A stretch of DNA of 14,821 nt from Kiloniellales bacterium (GCA_030067055.1 JASJAL010000031.1:1-14821), one strand, 5' to 3'; counted from the stretch's first letter, positions 7,623 through 14,821 are shown. Numbers and translations: made by a program. The notes: generated by a model from the letters alone, not told the origin.

Positions 7623-7623
7623 G

Positions 7624-8307
7624 TCAGTACTGGCGCAGCAACCCGATCAGACGGCCTTGGACCTTGACCCGGTCCGGCGGAAAGATCCTGGTCTCGTAGG
7701 AGGGGTTCGCGGGCTCCAAGGCGATTGCCTGGCCGCGGCGGCGCAGGCGCTTCAGGGTCACTTCCTCGCCGTCGATCAGAGCCACGACGATGACGCCATT
7801 GTCGGCGTGCTCGGAGCGCTCGATGATCACGGTGTCGCCGTCCAGAATCCCGGCTTCGACCATGGAATCCCCTTCGACCTCAAGCGCGTAGTACTCGCCG
7901 CCGCCGATCAGCGAGGGCGGGACTTCGACGAAGCTGGAATGGTCGCGCAGCGCCTCGATCGGCGTACCCGCGGCGATCCGCCCGAAGAAGGGTAATTCCT
8001 GGCCTTTGGCCGCCTGTGTCTGGGCCTTTGCGTGCTGGCCGCTGAAATCGCCCTTTATGACGTTGGCCGGCAGGTTGGCGGGCGCTTCCATGTCGTCGGG
8101 CAGGCGCATCACCTCCACCGCACGGGCCCGGTGCGCCAGGCGCCGGATGAAGCCGCGCTCCTCCAGGCCGGTGATCAGGCGATGAATGCCGCTCTTGGAC
8201 TTCAGGCCCAGAGCGTCCTTCATCTCGTCGAAGGAGGGGGAGACACCGTGGTGGTTGAGGTGCTGATGGATGAAGCTGAGAAGTTCGTGCTGTTTTCGCG
8301 TAAGCAT
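7624..8307 (-). CDS. lexA: LexA SOS repressor
   Basis: LexA represses DNA-damage genes and cleaves itself when stimulated by RecA filaments. The 227-residue protein starts [13 protein letters not shown] and has an N-terminal winged helix-turn-helix (about 1-68; [20 protein letters not shown] carries the recognition region). A flexible linker follows, with the C-terminal S24 peptidase domain beyond it. The cleavage bond is Ala113-Gly114 in [13 protein letters not shown]. The catalytic dyad is Ser148 ([10 protein letters not shown]) and Lys186 (EVTLKRL). Length and motif spacing are typical of alphaproteobacterial LexA. GAGG lies eight bases before the ATG. The gene has its own promoter and LexA sites upstream, so it should be autoregulated. 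It lies downstream of moeA on the same strand, separated by 182 bases, and converges with comEC. Confidence 0.97.
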   Translation of the reverse strand: MLTRKQHELLSFIHQHLNHHGVSPSFDEMKDALGLKSKSGIHRLITGLEERGFIRRLAHRARAVEVMRLPDDMEAPANLPANVIKGDFSGQHAKAQTQAAKGQELPFFGRIAAGTPIEALRDHSSFVEVPPSLIGGGEYYALEVEGDSMVEAGILDGDTVIIERSEHADNGVIVVALIDGEEVTLKRLRRRGQAIALEPANPSYETRIFPPDRVKVQGRLIGLLRQY

Positions 8308-8336
8308 GTCGTGCGCCTCGCTTGGCCCCCTGAAGA

Positions 8337-8365
8337 ATTATCTCGAACCACTATATCTAGAACAA
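8337..8365 (-). promoter_or_regulatory. Probable lexA promoter
   Basis: On the - strand TTGTTC (8365-8360) and GATAAT (8342-8337) are spaced by 17 bases, matching the sigma70 -35 and -10 boxes at four and five of six positions. The -35 box and spacer overlap the N11 GAAC element (8345-8363), and the canonical SOS box lies about 20 bases upstream. LexA bound there would be placed to block RNA polymerase. An alternative -10, TATAGT (8355-8350), has no good -35. Confidence 0.55.
8345..8363 (+). promoter_or_regulatory. LexA-box-like element with an 11-base spacer
   Basis: GAACCACTATATCTAGAAC has the same two ends, GAACCA and CTAGAAC, as the canonical box at 8384-8398 read on the other strand. 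Its GAAC half-sites are 11 rather than 7 bases apart. It overlaps the lexA promoter. It may be a variant or decayed LexA site, or the second arm of a larger symmetric operator. Binding is unproven. Confidence 0.45.
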
Positions 8366-8383
8366 AACAAAAACTTTCCACAT

Positions 8384-8398
8384 GTTCTAGTTTGGTTC
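8384..8398 (-). promoter_or_regulatory. SOS box (LexA operator) of lexA
   Basis: On the lexA strand the sequence is GAACCAAACTAGAAC, i.e. GAAC-N7-GAAC (GTTC-N7-GTTC on the + strand). This is the established LexA recognition motif of alphaproteobacteria, a direct repeat unlike the E. coli palindrome. It lies 77 bases before the lexA ATG, just upstream of the probable -35 box, consistent with autoregulation. Confidence 0.85.
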
Positions 8399-8489
8399 TC
8401 TTATGGCGTCAAGGGTTGATATGACAGGAAAATGACGGCAGCGCCATTGGGGGTATTCCTCGCTCCCCCCAGGCCACTGCGGCGCTTGC

Positions 8490-9701
8490 TCAAATTCCGA
8501 GCAGAGGACCGCCCAGGCGCAGGATCGTCACCGGGTCGCCGGCGGTCGCGGGCGGCGCATGAGGTGCGCGGACAACCAGGCAATCGGCGCGCGAAAGGGT
8601 TGCGAGCATGGAGCTGTCCTGGCGCTCGAAGGGAACGGCAGTCAGTTGCCCCGTCGCATCGACCTCGAGCCGGGCCCTCAAGTAGTCCTGGCGCTCGTCG
8701 TTCTCGCCCAGGTCACAGCCCAGGGCCGCGGACTCGCCGGGCAGGTCCTGAGCCAGGCCGAGCAGGGCCGAGATCGCGGGGCGCAGGAAGAGCAGGGCGC
8801 AGACCAGGCTCGAGACCGGGTTGCCCGGCAGTCCCAGGACCGGCATTTCCCCCATCAGGCCGAACATCAGCGGCTTGCCGGGCCGCATGGCGATCTTCCA
8901 GAAATCCAGGTCCATTCCCTTGTCGACCAGGGCGCCCTGGACCAGATCGTGCTTGCCGACGGAGGCCCCGCCCGAGGTGACCAGCAGGTCGCTGCCCGCC
9001 GCCTGGTCGAGGGCCGCGTCGAGCCGGCCCCGGTCGTCGGACGCGATCCCGAGATGGATCGCCTGGCCGCCGGCGGCCGTGACGAAGGCCGAGAGCGAGA
9101 AGCCGTTGGAGGCGACAATCTGGCCCTCGCCCAGGGCCTCGCCTGGCAGTACCACCTCGTCGCCGGTCGAGAGGATCGCCACTCGGGGCCGGCGCCGGAC
9201 CTTGAGCCAGGGCCGGTTCATTGCCGCGGCCAGGCCGATGTCGCGTGAAGTCAGGCGCCGGCCGGCGGCGATCCCGAGCTCGCCGGCCCGGAAGTCGAGC
9301 CCGGCGGGCCGCACGTAGCGGCCCGGCTGGACCGACTGAAGGATCCGGACCCGGCCGGCCTCGGCTTCGGTGTTTTCCTGGATCACGATGGCGTCGGCGC
9401 CGGGCGGCAGCGGCGCGCCGGTGAAGATCCGGACCGCCTGGCCCGGCTCCAGCGGCTCGTGGCGCAGGGCCCCGGCAGCGATCTCAGCCACGACTTCCAG
9501 GCTGACCGGGACCTCGGTCAGGTCCGCAGCCCGGACCGCGTAGCCATCCATCGCCGAGACGTGGTGCGGCGGCTGGGTGAGCGCGGCGGTGACGTCCTCG
9601 GCCAGGACCCGGCCGAGGGCATCGGTCAGGCTTACGGTCTCCGCAGGCAGGGGCGAGAAGGCGCCGAGAATCCGAATCAGCGCCTCTTCGACCGAGATCA
9701 T
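8490..9701 (-). CDS. moeA: Molybdopterin molybdenumtransferase MoeA
   Basis: MoeA inserts molybdate into adenylylated molybdopterin, the last common step of molybdenum cofactor synthesis, in the cytosol. The 403-residue protein begins [12 protein letters not shown]. It shows the expected blocks HHVSAMDGYAVRAADL (46-61), FTGAPLPPGADAIV (93-106), AILSTGDEVV (175-184), VTSGGASVGKHD (241-252, normally SVGDYD), IAMRPGKPLMFG (270-281) and GLPGNPVSSLVCALLF (290-305). ATG 9701 shares its A with the moaC stop (TGATG) and has GAGG seven bases upstream. The frame is open further back, but that extension lies across moaC in another phase and resembles nothing. moeA is the last gene of the trpGDC-moaC-moeA run. 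The 182-base space after it contains the lexA promoter. Confidence 0.95.
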   Translation of the reverse strand: MISVEEALIRILGAFSPLPAETVSLTDALGRVLAEDVTAALTQPPHHVSAMDGYAVRAADLTEVPVSLEVVAEIAAGALRHEPLEPGQAVRIFTGAPLPPGADAIVIQENTEAEAGRVRILQSVQPGRYVRPAGLDFRAGELGIAAGRRLTSRDIGLAAAMNRPWLKVRRRPRVAILSTGDEVVLPGEALGEGQIVASNGFSLSAFVTAAGGQAIHLGIASDDRGRLDAALDQAAGSDLLVTSGGASVGKHDLVQGALVDKGMDLDFWKIAMRPGKPLMFGLMGEMPVLGLPGNPVSSLVCALLFLRPAISALLGLAQDLPGESAALGCDLGENDERQDYLRARLEVDATGQLTAVPFERQDSSMLATLSRADCLVVRAPHAPPATAGDPVTILRLGGPLLGI

Positions 9702-10177
9702 CAGGGGGCCTCGTAGGTGCCGGACTTTCCGCCGGACTTGTGGACCAGCCGGAGGTCGCCGATCCGCATGGCGCGGTCCCGGGCCTTGCACATGTCGTAG
9801 ACCGTCAGCGCCGCCACGGCGACTGCCGTCAAAGCCTCCATCTCGACCCCGGTCCGGCCCTTCAGGCCGCAGCTGGCAGTGATTTCCACGGCGGAGGCCG
9901 CCTCGTCGAGCTCCAGCTCGACCTTGACCGAGGTCAGCGCCAGCGGATGGCAGAGCGGGATCAGGTCCGGGGTCCGCTTGGCACCCATGATACCGGCCAA
10001 GCGGGCCACCGAGAGGACGTCGCCCTTCTTGACCGCGCCGTCGCGGATCAGCGCCAGGGTCTCCGGAGCCATGAAGATCCGACCCTTGGCCACCGCCCGG
10101 CGCTCGGTCTCGGCCTTGTCGGCGACGTCGACCATGACCGCCCGGCCTTCCTCGTCCAGATGAGTGAAGCCGCTCAT
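9701..10177 (-). CDS. moaC: Cyclic pyranopterin monophosphate synthase MoaC
   Basis: MoaC converts the MoaA product (3',8-cyclo-GTP) into cyclic pyranopterin monophosphate, an early step of molybdenum cofactor synthesis. The 158-residue length is normal. It begins with [18 protein letters not shown] and has the substrate-binding motif [13 protein letters not shown] (72-84). The catalytic motif is [10 protein letters not shown] (126-135), with Asp128 and Lys131 at the same numbers as the E. coli catalytic residues. The C-terminus is HKSGGKSG. Its ATG overlaps the trpC stop (ATGA), with GGAG seven bases upstream; its own stop overlaps the moeA start. This coupling ties the two cofactor genes to trpC expression. 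moaA, moaD and moaE are not in the window. Confidence 0.96.
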   Translation of the reverse strand: MSGFTHLDEEGRAVMVDVADKAETERRAVAKGRIFMAPETLALIRDGAVKKGDVLSVARLAGIMGAKRTPDLIPLCHPLALTSVKVELELDEAASAVEITASCGLKGRTGVEMEALTAVAVAALTVYDMCKARDRAMRIGDLRLVHKSGGKSGTYEAP

Positions 10178-11019
10178 GGCCTCGCTCCAGTTCGCGCTGG
10201 TGCACCCTCCGGGCGCAGGGCCCGGGCAGCCGCGGCGACGTCGTCCTGGCGCATAAGGGACTCGCCGATCAAGAAGGCGCGGGCCCCGGTGGCACGCATC
10301 CGGCCCAGGTCCTCGCGGGTATAGAGGCCGCTTTCCGAGACCAGCAGGCGGTCTTCCGGAAGCTCCGGCGCAAGAGCCTCGGTGACCGCAAGATCAACCT
10401 CCAAGGTCTTGAGATTACGGTTATTAATACCGATCAGCAGCGAGCGCAGAGCGAGCGCCCGGGTCAGTTCCTCGGCGTCGTGGACCTCGAGCAGGACGTC
10501 CATGCCCAGGCTCATAGCCGCCGCCTCCAGTTCCGCCGCCTGGCCGTCGTCCAGGGCTGCGAGGATCAGCAGGATGCAGTCGGCGCCGAGCGCCCGGGCT
10601 TCGACCACCTGGTAGGGATCGAGCATGAAGTCCTTGCGCAGCACCGGCAGGTCGGTGGCCCCGCGCGCCGCGGTCAGGTGCGCTGCCTCGCCCTGGAAGT
10701 AAGGGCCGTCGGTCAGGACCGAGAGGCAGGCCGCGCCGCCGGACTCGTAGGCCCAGGCCAGCGAAGGCGGATCAAAATCCTCCCGAATCAGACCCTTGGA
10801 GGGCGAGGCTTTCTTGATCTCGCAGATCAGGGCGTAGCCTTCTGCCGCCGCGACCTGGCGCAAACGGTCCAGGAATCCGCGCGGTGGCGAGGCCTCGCGG
10901 GCCCGGGCTTCCAGGTCGGCCAGGGGAACGGCGGCCGCGCAGGCCGCGATATGGTCCAGCTTGTCCGCGCAGATCCGCGCCAGAACGTCGCTTTCGATCC
11001 GCTTGGCCTGGCGGCTCAT
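10174..11019 (-). CDS. trpC: Indole-3-glycerol phosphate synthase
   Basis: TrpC closes the indole ring, turning CdRP into indole-3-glycerol phosphate in tryptophan biosynthesis. It is a 281-residue TIM barrel with no fused TrpF domain. Conserved motifs are [14 protein letters not shown] (65-78, Glu67 and Lys69), [12 protein letters not shown] (126-137, catalytic Lys129), VLLEVHD (175-181, Glu178), [16 protein letters not shown] (195-210, Asn199) and LVSESGL (226-232, Glu229/Ser230). The ATG at 11019 overlaps the trpD stop by the ATGA arrangement and has AAGGGG seven bases upstream. The last 20 or so residues, rich in Ala, Arg and Pro, lie beyond the barrel. It is in the middle of the trpG-trpD-trpC-moaC-moeA run. 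Confidence 0.96.
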   Translation of the reverse strand: MSRQAKRIESDVLARICADKLDHIAACAAAVPLADLEARAREASPPRGFLDRLRQVAAAEGYALICEIKKASPSKGLIREDFDPPSLAWAYESGGAACLSVLTDGPYFQGEAAHLTAARGATDLPVLRKDFMLDPYQVVEARALGADCILLILAALDDGQAAELEAAAMSLGMDVLLEVHDAEELTRALALRSLLIGINNRNLKTLEVDLAVTEALAPELPEDRLLVSESGLYTREDLGRMRATGARAFLIGESLMRQDDVAAAARALRPEGAPARTGARP

Positions 11020-12053
11020 TGCGGCGCCCCTTCGTTGGTGATCGCCACCAGGCGGTCCAGCACCGCCTTGGCCTTGCCGCCGGCGATCGCCTCGGCACCA
11101 AGCTCTACGCCCTGCCTGAGGTCCGAGGCCTTGCCGGCCACCAGCAACGCCGCCGCGGCGGTGTAGAGCACGATGTCGCGATAAGGGCCGCTCTCGCCAC
11201 CGAGCAGGGCGCGCAGCGCCGCCGCGTTGGTCTCCTGGTCGCCGCCCAGCAGGTCCTGCAACCGGGCCTCAGGCAGGCCGGCGTCCTCAGGTGAGACCTC
11301 GAAGACGCGGATCTCGCCGTCCTTGAGCTCGGCCACGGTCGAGGGCCCGGTGGTGCTAAGCTCGTCCAGGCCGTCGGCACCGTGCACGACCCAGGCGCGC
11401 TCGTGGCCCAGGCCCTTCAGGACCTGCGCCAGGGGTTCGACCCACTCCTTGGCGAAGACCCCGATCAGCTGCCGCTTGACCCCGGCCGGATTGGATAGCG
11501 GCCCCAGCAGGTTGAAGATCGTTCGGGTGCCGAGCTCAACCCGGGTCGGGGCGACGTGGCGCATGGCGCTGTGGTGCCGGGGCGCCATCAGAAAGCAGGT
11601 TCCGGCCTCCTTCAGGGCCCGCTCGACCAGCTTCATGTCAGCCTCGATGTTGACCCCGAGCGCGGCCAGCACGTCGGCGGCGCCGGTCTTGGACGATAGG
11701 GCCCGGTTGCCGTGCTTGGCCACGGGCACGCCGCAGCCGGCGACTACGAACTGGGCGCCGGTCGAAACGTTGAGCGTGCCCTTTGCATCGCCCCCGGTAC
11801 CGCAGGTGTCGATCGCGTCGGCCGGTGCCTCGATCGGCAGCATCTTGGCGCGCATGGTCCGCACCGCACCGGTGATCTCGGCCACGGTCTCGCCGCGGAC
11901 CCGCAGGGCCATGAGGAAGCCGCCCATCTGCGAGGGCGTGGCGTCGCCGGACATCATGATGCCGAAGGCGGCCTGGGCCTGCTCTTCCGAAAGCTGGCCG
12001 CCGCTCGCGACGTAGGACAGGAGGGTCCGGAAATCGGTGGTCTCGGCCGCCAT
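11016..12053 (-). CDS. trpD: Anthranilate phosphoribosyltransferase
   Basis: TrpD transfers the phosphoribosyl group of PRPP to anthranilate, the second step of tryptophan synthesis. The 345-residue length is standard. The helical N-terminal domain is followed by the PRPP-binding signature DTCGTGGD (82-89). [11 protein letters not shown] (95-105) and [19 protein letters not shown] (111-129) come next, with [11 protein letters not shown] and the acidic DGLDE metal site later. ATG 12053 was preferred because AGGGA lies eight bases before it (12066-12062) and the protein then starts normally. The frame is open 40 residues further back into trpG, but that extension is compositionally unlike a protein domain. 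trpG ends 28 bases upstream, and trpC overlaps the stop. Confidence 0.96.
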   Translation of the reverse strand: MAAETTDFRTLLSYVASGGQLSEEQAQAAFGIMMSGDATPSQMGGFLMALRVRGETVAEITGAVRTMRAKMLPIEAPADAIDTCGTGGDAKGTLNVSTGAQFVVAGCGVPVAKHGNRALSSKTGAADVLAALGVNIEADMKLVERALKEAGTCFLMAPRHHSAMRHVAPTRVELGTRTIFNLLGPLSNPAGVKRQLIGVFAKEWVEPLAQVLKGLGHERAWVVHGADGLDELSTTGPSTVAELKDGEIRVFEVSPEDAGLPEARLQDLLGGDQETNAAALRALLGGESGPYRDIVLYTAAAALLVAGKASDLRQGVELGAEAIAGGKAKAVLDRLVAITNEGAPQ

Positions 12054-12081
12054 GCGATCTTTCCCTGGTTCAGGCCCCGCC

Positions 12082-12660
12082 TCAGGCGTTGTGGCCGGCG
12101 ATGGCGAGGAAGTTGTGCAGCAGGGCGTGGCCGTGCTCGGAGGCGATGCTCTCCGGGTGAAACTGCACGCCATGGACGGGCATCTCGCGGTGCCGCAGCC
12201 CCATGATCGTGCCGTCCTCGGTCTCTGCGGTGACTTCCAGGCTGTCCGGCAAGCTGTCCCGCTCGACGGTCAGCGAGTGATAGCGGGTGGCCGAGAGCGG
12301 AGAGGGCAGGCCCTCGAAGACACCGCAGGCTTCGTGCCGGATCGGGCTTCGCTTGCCGTGCATTGGGTGCGGCGCTCGGACGACCCGGCCTCCGAAGGCT
12401 TGGCCGATGGCCTGATGGCCGAGGCAGACGCCGAGCAGGGGTAGACGGCCGGCGGCCTTGGCGACCAGCTCGAGGCAGATCCCAGCCTGATCGGGATCGC
12501 ACGGGCCGGGCGACAGGATGATCCCTTGGGGTTCCATCTCCAGCGCCTCGTCCGCAGTCAGTGCATCGTTGCGCCTGACGGTCACCCGCGCGCCCAACTC
12601 CCCCAGGAAGTGGTAGAGGTTGTAAGTGAAGCTGTCGTAGTTATCGACTAGCAGAAACAT
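12082..12660 (-). CDS. trpG: Anthranilate synthase component II (glutamine amidotransferase)
   Basis: TrpG hydrolyses glutamine and passes ammonia to TrpE for anthranilate formation. The 192-residue protein is a class I amidotransferase. It begins [15 protein letters not shown] and has [13 protein letters not shown] (48-60). The nucleophile is Cys79 in [17 protein letters not shown], completed by His168 and Glu170 in VQFHPESI. It is also close to PabA, and could serve folate synthesis too, but trpD and trpC downstream and trpE nearby favour the tryptophan role. The start is fixed by the family N-terminus, although no good Shine-Dalgarno precedes it (GGA directly abuts the ATG). It is the first gene of the trpGDC-moaC-moeA unit and is separated from trpE by a + strand deacetylase gene. 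Confidence 0.95.
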   Translation of the reverse strand: MFLLVDNYDSFTYNLYHFLGELGARVTVRRNDALTADEALEMEPQGIILSPGPCDPDQAGICLELVAKAAGRLPLLGVCLGHQAIGQAFGGRVVRAPHPMHGKRSPIRHEACGVFEGLPSPLSATRYHSLTVERDSLPDSLEVTAETEDGTIMGLRHREMPVHGVQFHPESIASEHGHALLHNFLAIAGHNA

Positions 12661-12711
12661 TCCAGTACTTTATCGTATTTTTCTCATAGCTACGTTGAGC
12701 TGCGGGATCTT

Positions 12712-12720
12712 CTTATAACA
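12712..12720 (-). promoter_or_regulatory. Possible extended -10 promoter of trpG
   Basis: On the - strand TGTTATAAG matches the extended -10 pattern TGnTATAAT at all but the last base. Seventeen bases upstream is only a weak -35 (TTTCTT, 12740-12735). Transcription would begin near 12705 and give a leader of about 45 bases, too short for a classical trp attenuator. This is the best of several weak candidates. Confidence 0.35.
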
Positions 12721-12950
12721 GGTCGCTGGGCTCTAAGAAAGCGCGCCCCGGAGGATCGGACGCCGCCATCGGAACCCCTCCGCCGAGAGATCATAAACCG
12801 AACCTTAATCTTCGTCTTCCAATGAAGACTTGGACAGGCTCGTGCGAATCTGATTGTCTGTCTCGAGCCGGCGCAGGCGCCAGGTGGGCGACCGGCGAGG
12901 GGGGCTGGGCGGTCTTTCGAGACCGGCGTGATGACGAGCCACCTGCTTCT

Positions 12951-12955
12951 AAGGA
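12951..12955 (+). promoter_or_regulatory. Ribosome binding site fixing a GTG start
   Basis: AAGGA at 12951-12955 stands six bases before the GTG at 12962, a strong Shine-Dalgarno match at good spacing. It supports the non-ATG start of the deacetylase gene, for which no suitable in-frame ATG exists before the membrane anchor. Confidence 0.7.
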
Positions 12956-12961
12956 CGGTAC

Positions 12962-14200
12962 GTGGGACGCAAGAGGCGCCGTAAGCAGCCGCAAAGGCCG
13001 AAGACGACACGACAGCCGGTGCCGAAGAAGGAACCGGCGGCGGCACCGCCACGCCCGGAGCGGAAGCAGGGTCACTGGCTAGTCTTGGCGGCGGTCGGCC
13101 TCTTCTTCAGCGGAGCCCTGATCGGCTCCGTGGTCGGCACCCAGATCGCCCGTCAGGACTTCGAGACGAGGCTGGCGGCCTTGGAGAGGTCCGCGGTGGA
13201 AAAGCCGGCATCCGGCATGTTGCGGCGGGAGCCTTCCAAGCATGCCCTGACCGTATTCCTTCCCGCCAAGTCTGGCACGGTGGTCTCCTCGCCGAGCGCA
13301 CCGGAAAGCGCGCCAGAGGCGGTACCGGATCCAACTCCCCCCGCCACGGAGATCGGCGCGCTTTCCGAAGATCCGGGGCCGCCGATCCCGGTGGATCCGG
13401 CGCCGGTGGCACCAGAGCCGGAGCCTGTCGAGGAGCCGACGCGGCTGGCCCACGTGAACCCGACCCAGGAACCGATACCGGCGTGGCGGCGCCATGCCGT
13501 CCAGGTGGCGGCGCTCGGCGACCGCCCGGCGATCGCCATCGTCCTGGACGACCTGGCACTCAATCTGCCGAACACCCGCAAGGCGATCACCCTGCCGGCC
13601 CCGCTCTCAATGGCCTTCATGACCTACGGCTACGACCTCGAGCGTCTTACCAAGAGCGCCAGGGAGGCTGGCCACGAGTTGCTGGTCCACATGCCGATGG
13701 AGCCCAGGGACCGTTCGACCGATCCGGGGCCGAACGTCCTGACGACGGGCATGGCCGAGGCCGTCTTGGCCCGGCGGATCGACTGGGGGCTAAGCCGCTT
13801 CGATGGCTTCGTCGGGATCAACAACCACATGGGCAGCCGTTTCACGGCTTCGGCGCGGGAGATGGCCCAGGTCATGGCTGTGCTCAAGTCGCGTGGTTTG
13901 CTGTTCCTCGATTCTCAGACCGTCTCGGACAGCGTCGGCGGCCAGGTCGCAGAGGAACTCGGCGTCCCCTTCGCCCGGCGCGACATCTTCATCGATAACA
14001 CGCCGGAGACCGGAAAGATCCGGGCTCAGCTCGCCAAGCTTGAGCGCCTTGCCAGCCGGCGCGGCTATGCTGTCGGTATCGGCCATCCCTACAACGAGAC
14101 GATAGAGGTACTGGAGACCTGGATCCCAGAGGCAAAGGACCGCGGCTTCGTCTTCGTGCCGATTAGCAACATCGTGGGCCGTCCCAACGTCTCTGGCTGA
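12962..14200 (+). CDS. Membrane-anchored divergent polysaccharide deacetylase (YibQ/DUF610 family)
   Basis: This 412-residue protein has a very basic cytoplasmic N-terminus (MGRKRRRKQPQRPK), one membrane segment (about 38-62) and a proline/glutamate-rich linker (about 105-175). A periplasmic domain (about 188-408) of the divergent polysaccharide deacetylase family follows. Family landmarks are AIAIVLDDLALN (190-201, Asp196/Asp197), LLVHMPMEP (240-248), GFVGINNHMGSRFT (282-295), LLFLDSQT (313-320) and VGIGHPYN (371-378). The fold resembles NodB-type carbohydrate esterases; the substrate is not established, with peptidoglycan or another envelope glycan most likely. The GTG start is supported by a well-placed AAGGA. 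In many alphaproteobacteria this gene lies beside a ctpA-type protease and a murein hydrolase activator; here it sits alone between trpE and trpG on the opposite strand. It converges with trpE, leaving nine bases between the stop codons. Confidence 0.88.
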   Translation: MGRKRRRKQPQRPKTTRQPVPKKEPAAAPPRPERKQGHWLVLAAVGLFFSGALIGSVVGTQIARQDFETRLAALERSAVEKPASGMLRREPSKHALTVFLPAKSGTVVSSPSAPESAPEAVPDPTPPATEIGALSEDPGPPIPVDPAPVAPEPEPVEEPTRLAHVNPTQEPIPAWRRHAVQVAALGDRPAIAIVLDDLALNLPNTRKAITLPAPLSMAFMTYGYDLERLTKSAREAGHELLVHMPMEPRDRSTDPGPNVLTTGMAEAVLARRIDWGLSRFDGFVGINNHMGSRFTASAREMAQVMAVLKSRGLLFLDSQTVSDSVGGQVAEELGVPFARRDIFIDNTPETGKIRAQLAKLERLASRRGYAVGIGHPYNETIEVLETWIPEAKDRGFVFVPISNIVGRPNVSG

Positions 14201-14215
14201 CCCGGTCGTTCAGCC
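14195..14215. terminator. Small hairpin formed by the two convergent stop codons
   Basis: GGCTGA (14195-14200) and TCAGCC (14210-14215) are perfect complements around nine bases. Each arm contains the TGA of one of the converging genes (deacetylase and trpE). The stem is only six pairs and no T-run follows, so it is at best a weak bidirectional terminator and may arise because the two C-termini share the stop context. Confidence 0.3.
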
Positions 14216-14821
14216 CCTTTGGGCGGCGTAGCGCATGGCTTCCTCGGCAGCCCGGATGACCGCGCGTGCCTTGTTGCAGCTCTCCTGAAACTCCGCTTCC
14301 GGATCGCTGTCGGCAACGATGCCGGCCCCGGCCTGGATCTGGACCTTGCCGTCCTTGACCAGGGCGGTGCGCAGGGCGATGCAGGTGTCCATGGCGCCCC
14401 CGGCCCCGAAGTAGCCCACGGTTCCGGCATAGATGCTGCGCCGCTCCGGCTCCAGTTCGTCGATGATCTCCATGGCCCGGACCTTGGGCGCGCCGGAAAC
14501 CGTACCGGCGGGGAAACCGGCGACCAGTGCGCTCATGGCGTCCTCACCCTCGGCCAGTTCGCCGCTCACGTTCGAGACGATGTGCATGACGTGGCTGTAG
14601 GTCTCGACGGTGAACTGCTCGGTGACCTTGACGCTTCCGACCTCGGCGACCCGGCCGACATCGTTGCGGCCAAGGTCCAGCAGCATCAGGTGCTCGGCGC
14701 GCTCCTTGGGGTCCGCCAGAAGCTCCTCGGAAAGCTGTCGATCTTCCTCGGCGTTGCGGCCGCGCGGCCTGGTACCGGCCAGGGGCCGTATCGTCACTTC
14801 GCCCTCACGCAGCCGGACCAG
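14210..14821 (-). CDS. trpE: Anthranilate synthase component I, C-terminal part (5' end outside window)
   Basis: TrpE converts chorismate and ammonia to anthranilate, the committed step of tryptophan synthesis, in complex with TrpG. The frame is open from the window edge to the TGA at 14212-14210, giving 203 C-terminal residues. They cover the chorismate-binding catalytic core: [11 protein letters not shown] (11-21 of the fragment), [15 protein letters not shown] (44-58), [15 protein letters not shown] (73-87) and [18 protein letters not shown] (103-120). [22 protein letters not shown] (131-152, the first part resembling the conserved Y.G.VGY) and [17 protein letters not shown] (162-178) follow. 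PabB and other chorismate enzymes share some motifs, but the nearby trpG, trpD and trpC favour TrpE. The N-terminal, tryptophan-sensing part is not visible. It lies on the same strand as trpG but is separated from it by the convergently oriented deacetylase gene. Confidence 0.93.
   Translation of the reverse strand: MVRLREGEVTIRPLAGTRPRGRNAEEDRQLSEELLADPKERAEHLMLLDLGRNDVGRVAEVGSVKVTEQFTVETYSHVMHIVSNVSGELAEGEDAMSALVAGFPAGTVSGAPKVRAMEIIDELEPERRSIYAGTVGYFGAGGAMDTCIALRTALVKDGKVQIQAGAGIVADSDPEAEFQESCNKARAVIRAAEEAMRYAAQRG

Larger units (their letters stand above)
12661..12961. other. Divergent intergenic region between trpG and the deacetylase gene
   Basis: This 301-base region must hold the start signals for trpG (- strand) and the deacetylase gene (+ strand). 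The trpG-proximal part is AT-rich and includes the extended -10 candidate listed separately. A five-codon mini-ORF (12687-12670, Met-Arg-Lys-Ile-Arg) lies in the presumed trpG leader but has no tryptophan codons. I see no leader peptide with tandem Trp codons and no convincing terminator/antiterminator pair. On the + side I find only the deacetylase ribosome binding site. Longer open frames here overlap genes and are not convincing. Confidence 0.5.

Noticed and set aside
8446..8470. Terminator for the moeA transcript (GGGGG/CCCCC pairing)
   Set aside because: The stem is homopolymeric with an 11-12 base loop and no following T-run, so it is too weak to list.
9702..10205. Possible N-terminal extension or fusion of MoeA (168 extra codons in frame)
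   Set aside because: The extension runs across moaC in a different phase and is repetitive in Gly/Arg. The ATG at 9701 has a good ribosome binding site and gives the normal MoeA N-terminus.
12054..12173. 40-codon upstream extension of TrpD
   Set aside because: It overlaps the 3' end of trpG in another phase and looks like Ser/Thr/Pro-rich noise. AGGGA eight bases before ATG 12053 supports the shorter protein.
12822..13082. 86-codon + strand open frame overlapping the deacetylase start
   Set aside because: Its second half is Arg-rich out-of-frame reading of the deacetylase gene, and its start has no clear ribosome binding site. The Trp codon near its start suggested a trp leader, but it is on the wrong strand for trpG.

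Overview
The window reads as a chromosomal core-genome segment of a high-GC alphaproteobacterium, probably Rhodospirillales-like. Most genes are recognisable housekeeping genes. No insertion sequence, CRISPR array, tRNA or rRNA gene, or phage gene is visible. I did not find an undescribed multi-gene system; the interest lies in what is missing from, or added to, a familiar gene order.

Left part (1-2465): the 3' end of bamA (outer-membrane protein insertase), a Skp/OmpH periplasmic chaperone, a 231-bp gap, and fabZ on the + strand. A small unrecognised gene follows on the - strand. From memory of the usual alphaproteobacterial order (bamA-ompH-lpxD-fabZ-lpxA-lpxI-lpxB, then gltA on the opposite strand), all the lipid A genes normally here are absent, while their neighbours remain in place.

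Middle part (2484-8307): gltA (citrate synthase) and gltX (glutamyl-tRNA synthetase) on the - strand, with a good sigma70-type promoter for gltA between them. gltX is divergent from comEC (DNA-uptake channel, + strand). comEC converges on lexA, with an 8-bp-stem hairpin filling the short space between them.

Right part (8308-14821): lexA has its own promoter and a textbook alphaproteobacterial SOS box (GAAC-N7-GAAC). An inverted copy of the box with a longer spacer overlaps the promoter. Upstream lies a tightly coupled operon trpG-trpD-trpC-moaC-moeA (tryptophan and molybdenum cofactor synthesis), joined by 1-4 nt stop/start overlaps from trpD onward. A membrane-anchored divergent polysaccharide deacetylase gene on the + strand separates trpG from trpE, whose 3' end lies at the window edge. 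TrpE and TrpG should form one anthranilate synthase despite being in separate transcription units here.

Family assignments rest on motifs read by eye. Gene-order comparisons come from general knowledge, not a database search.
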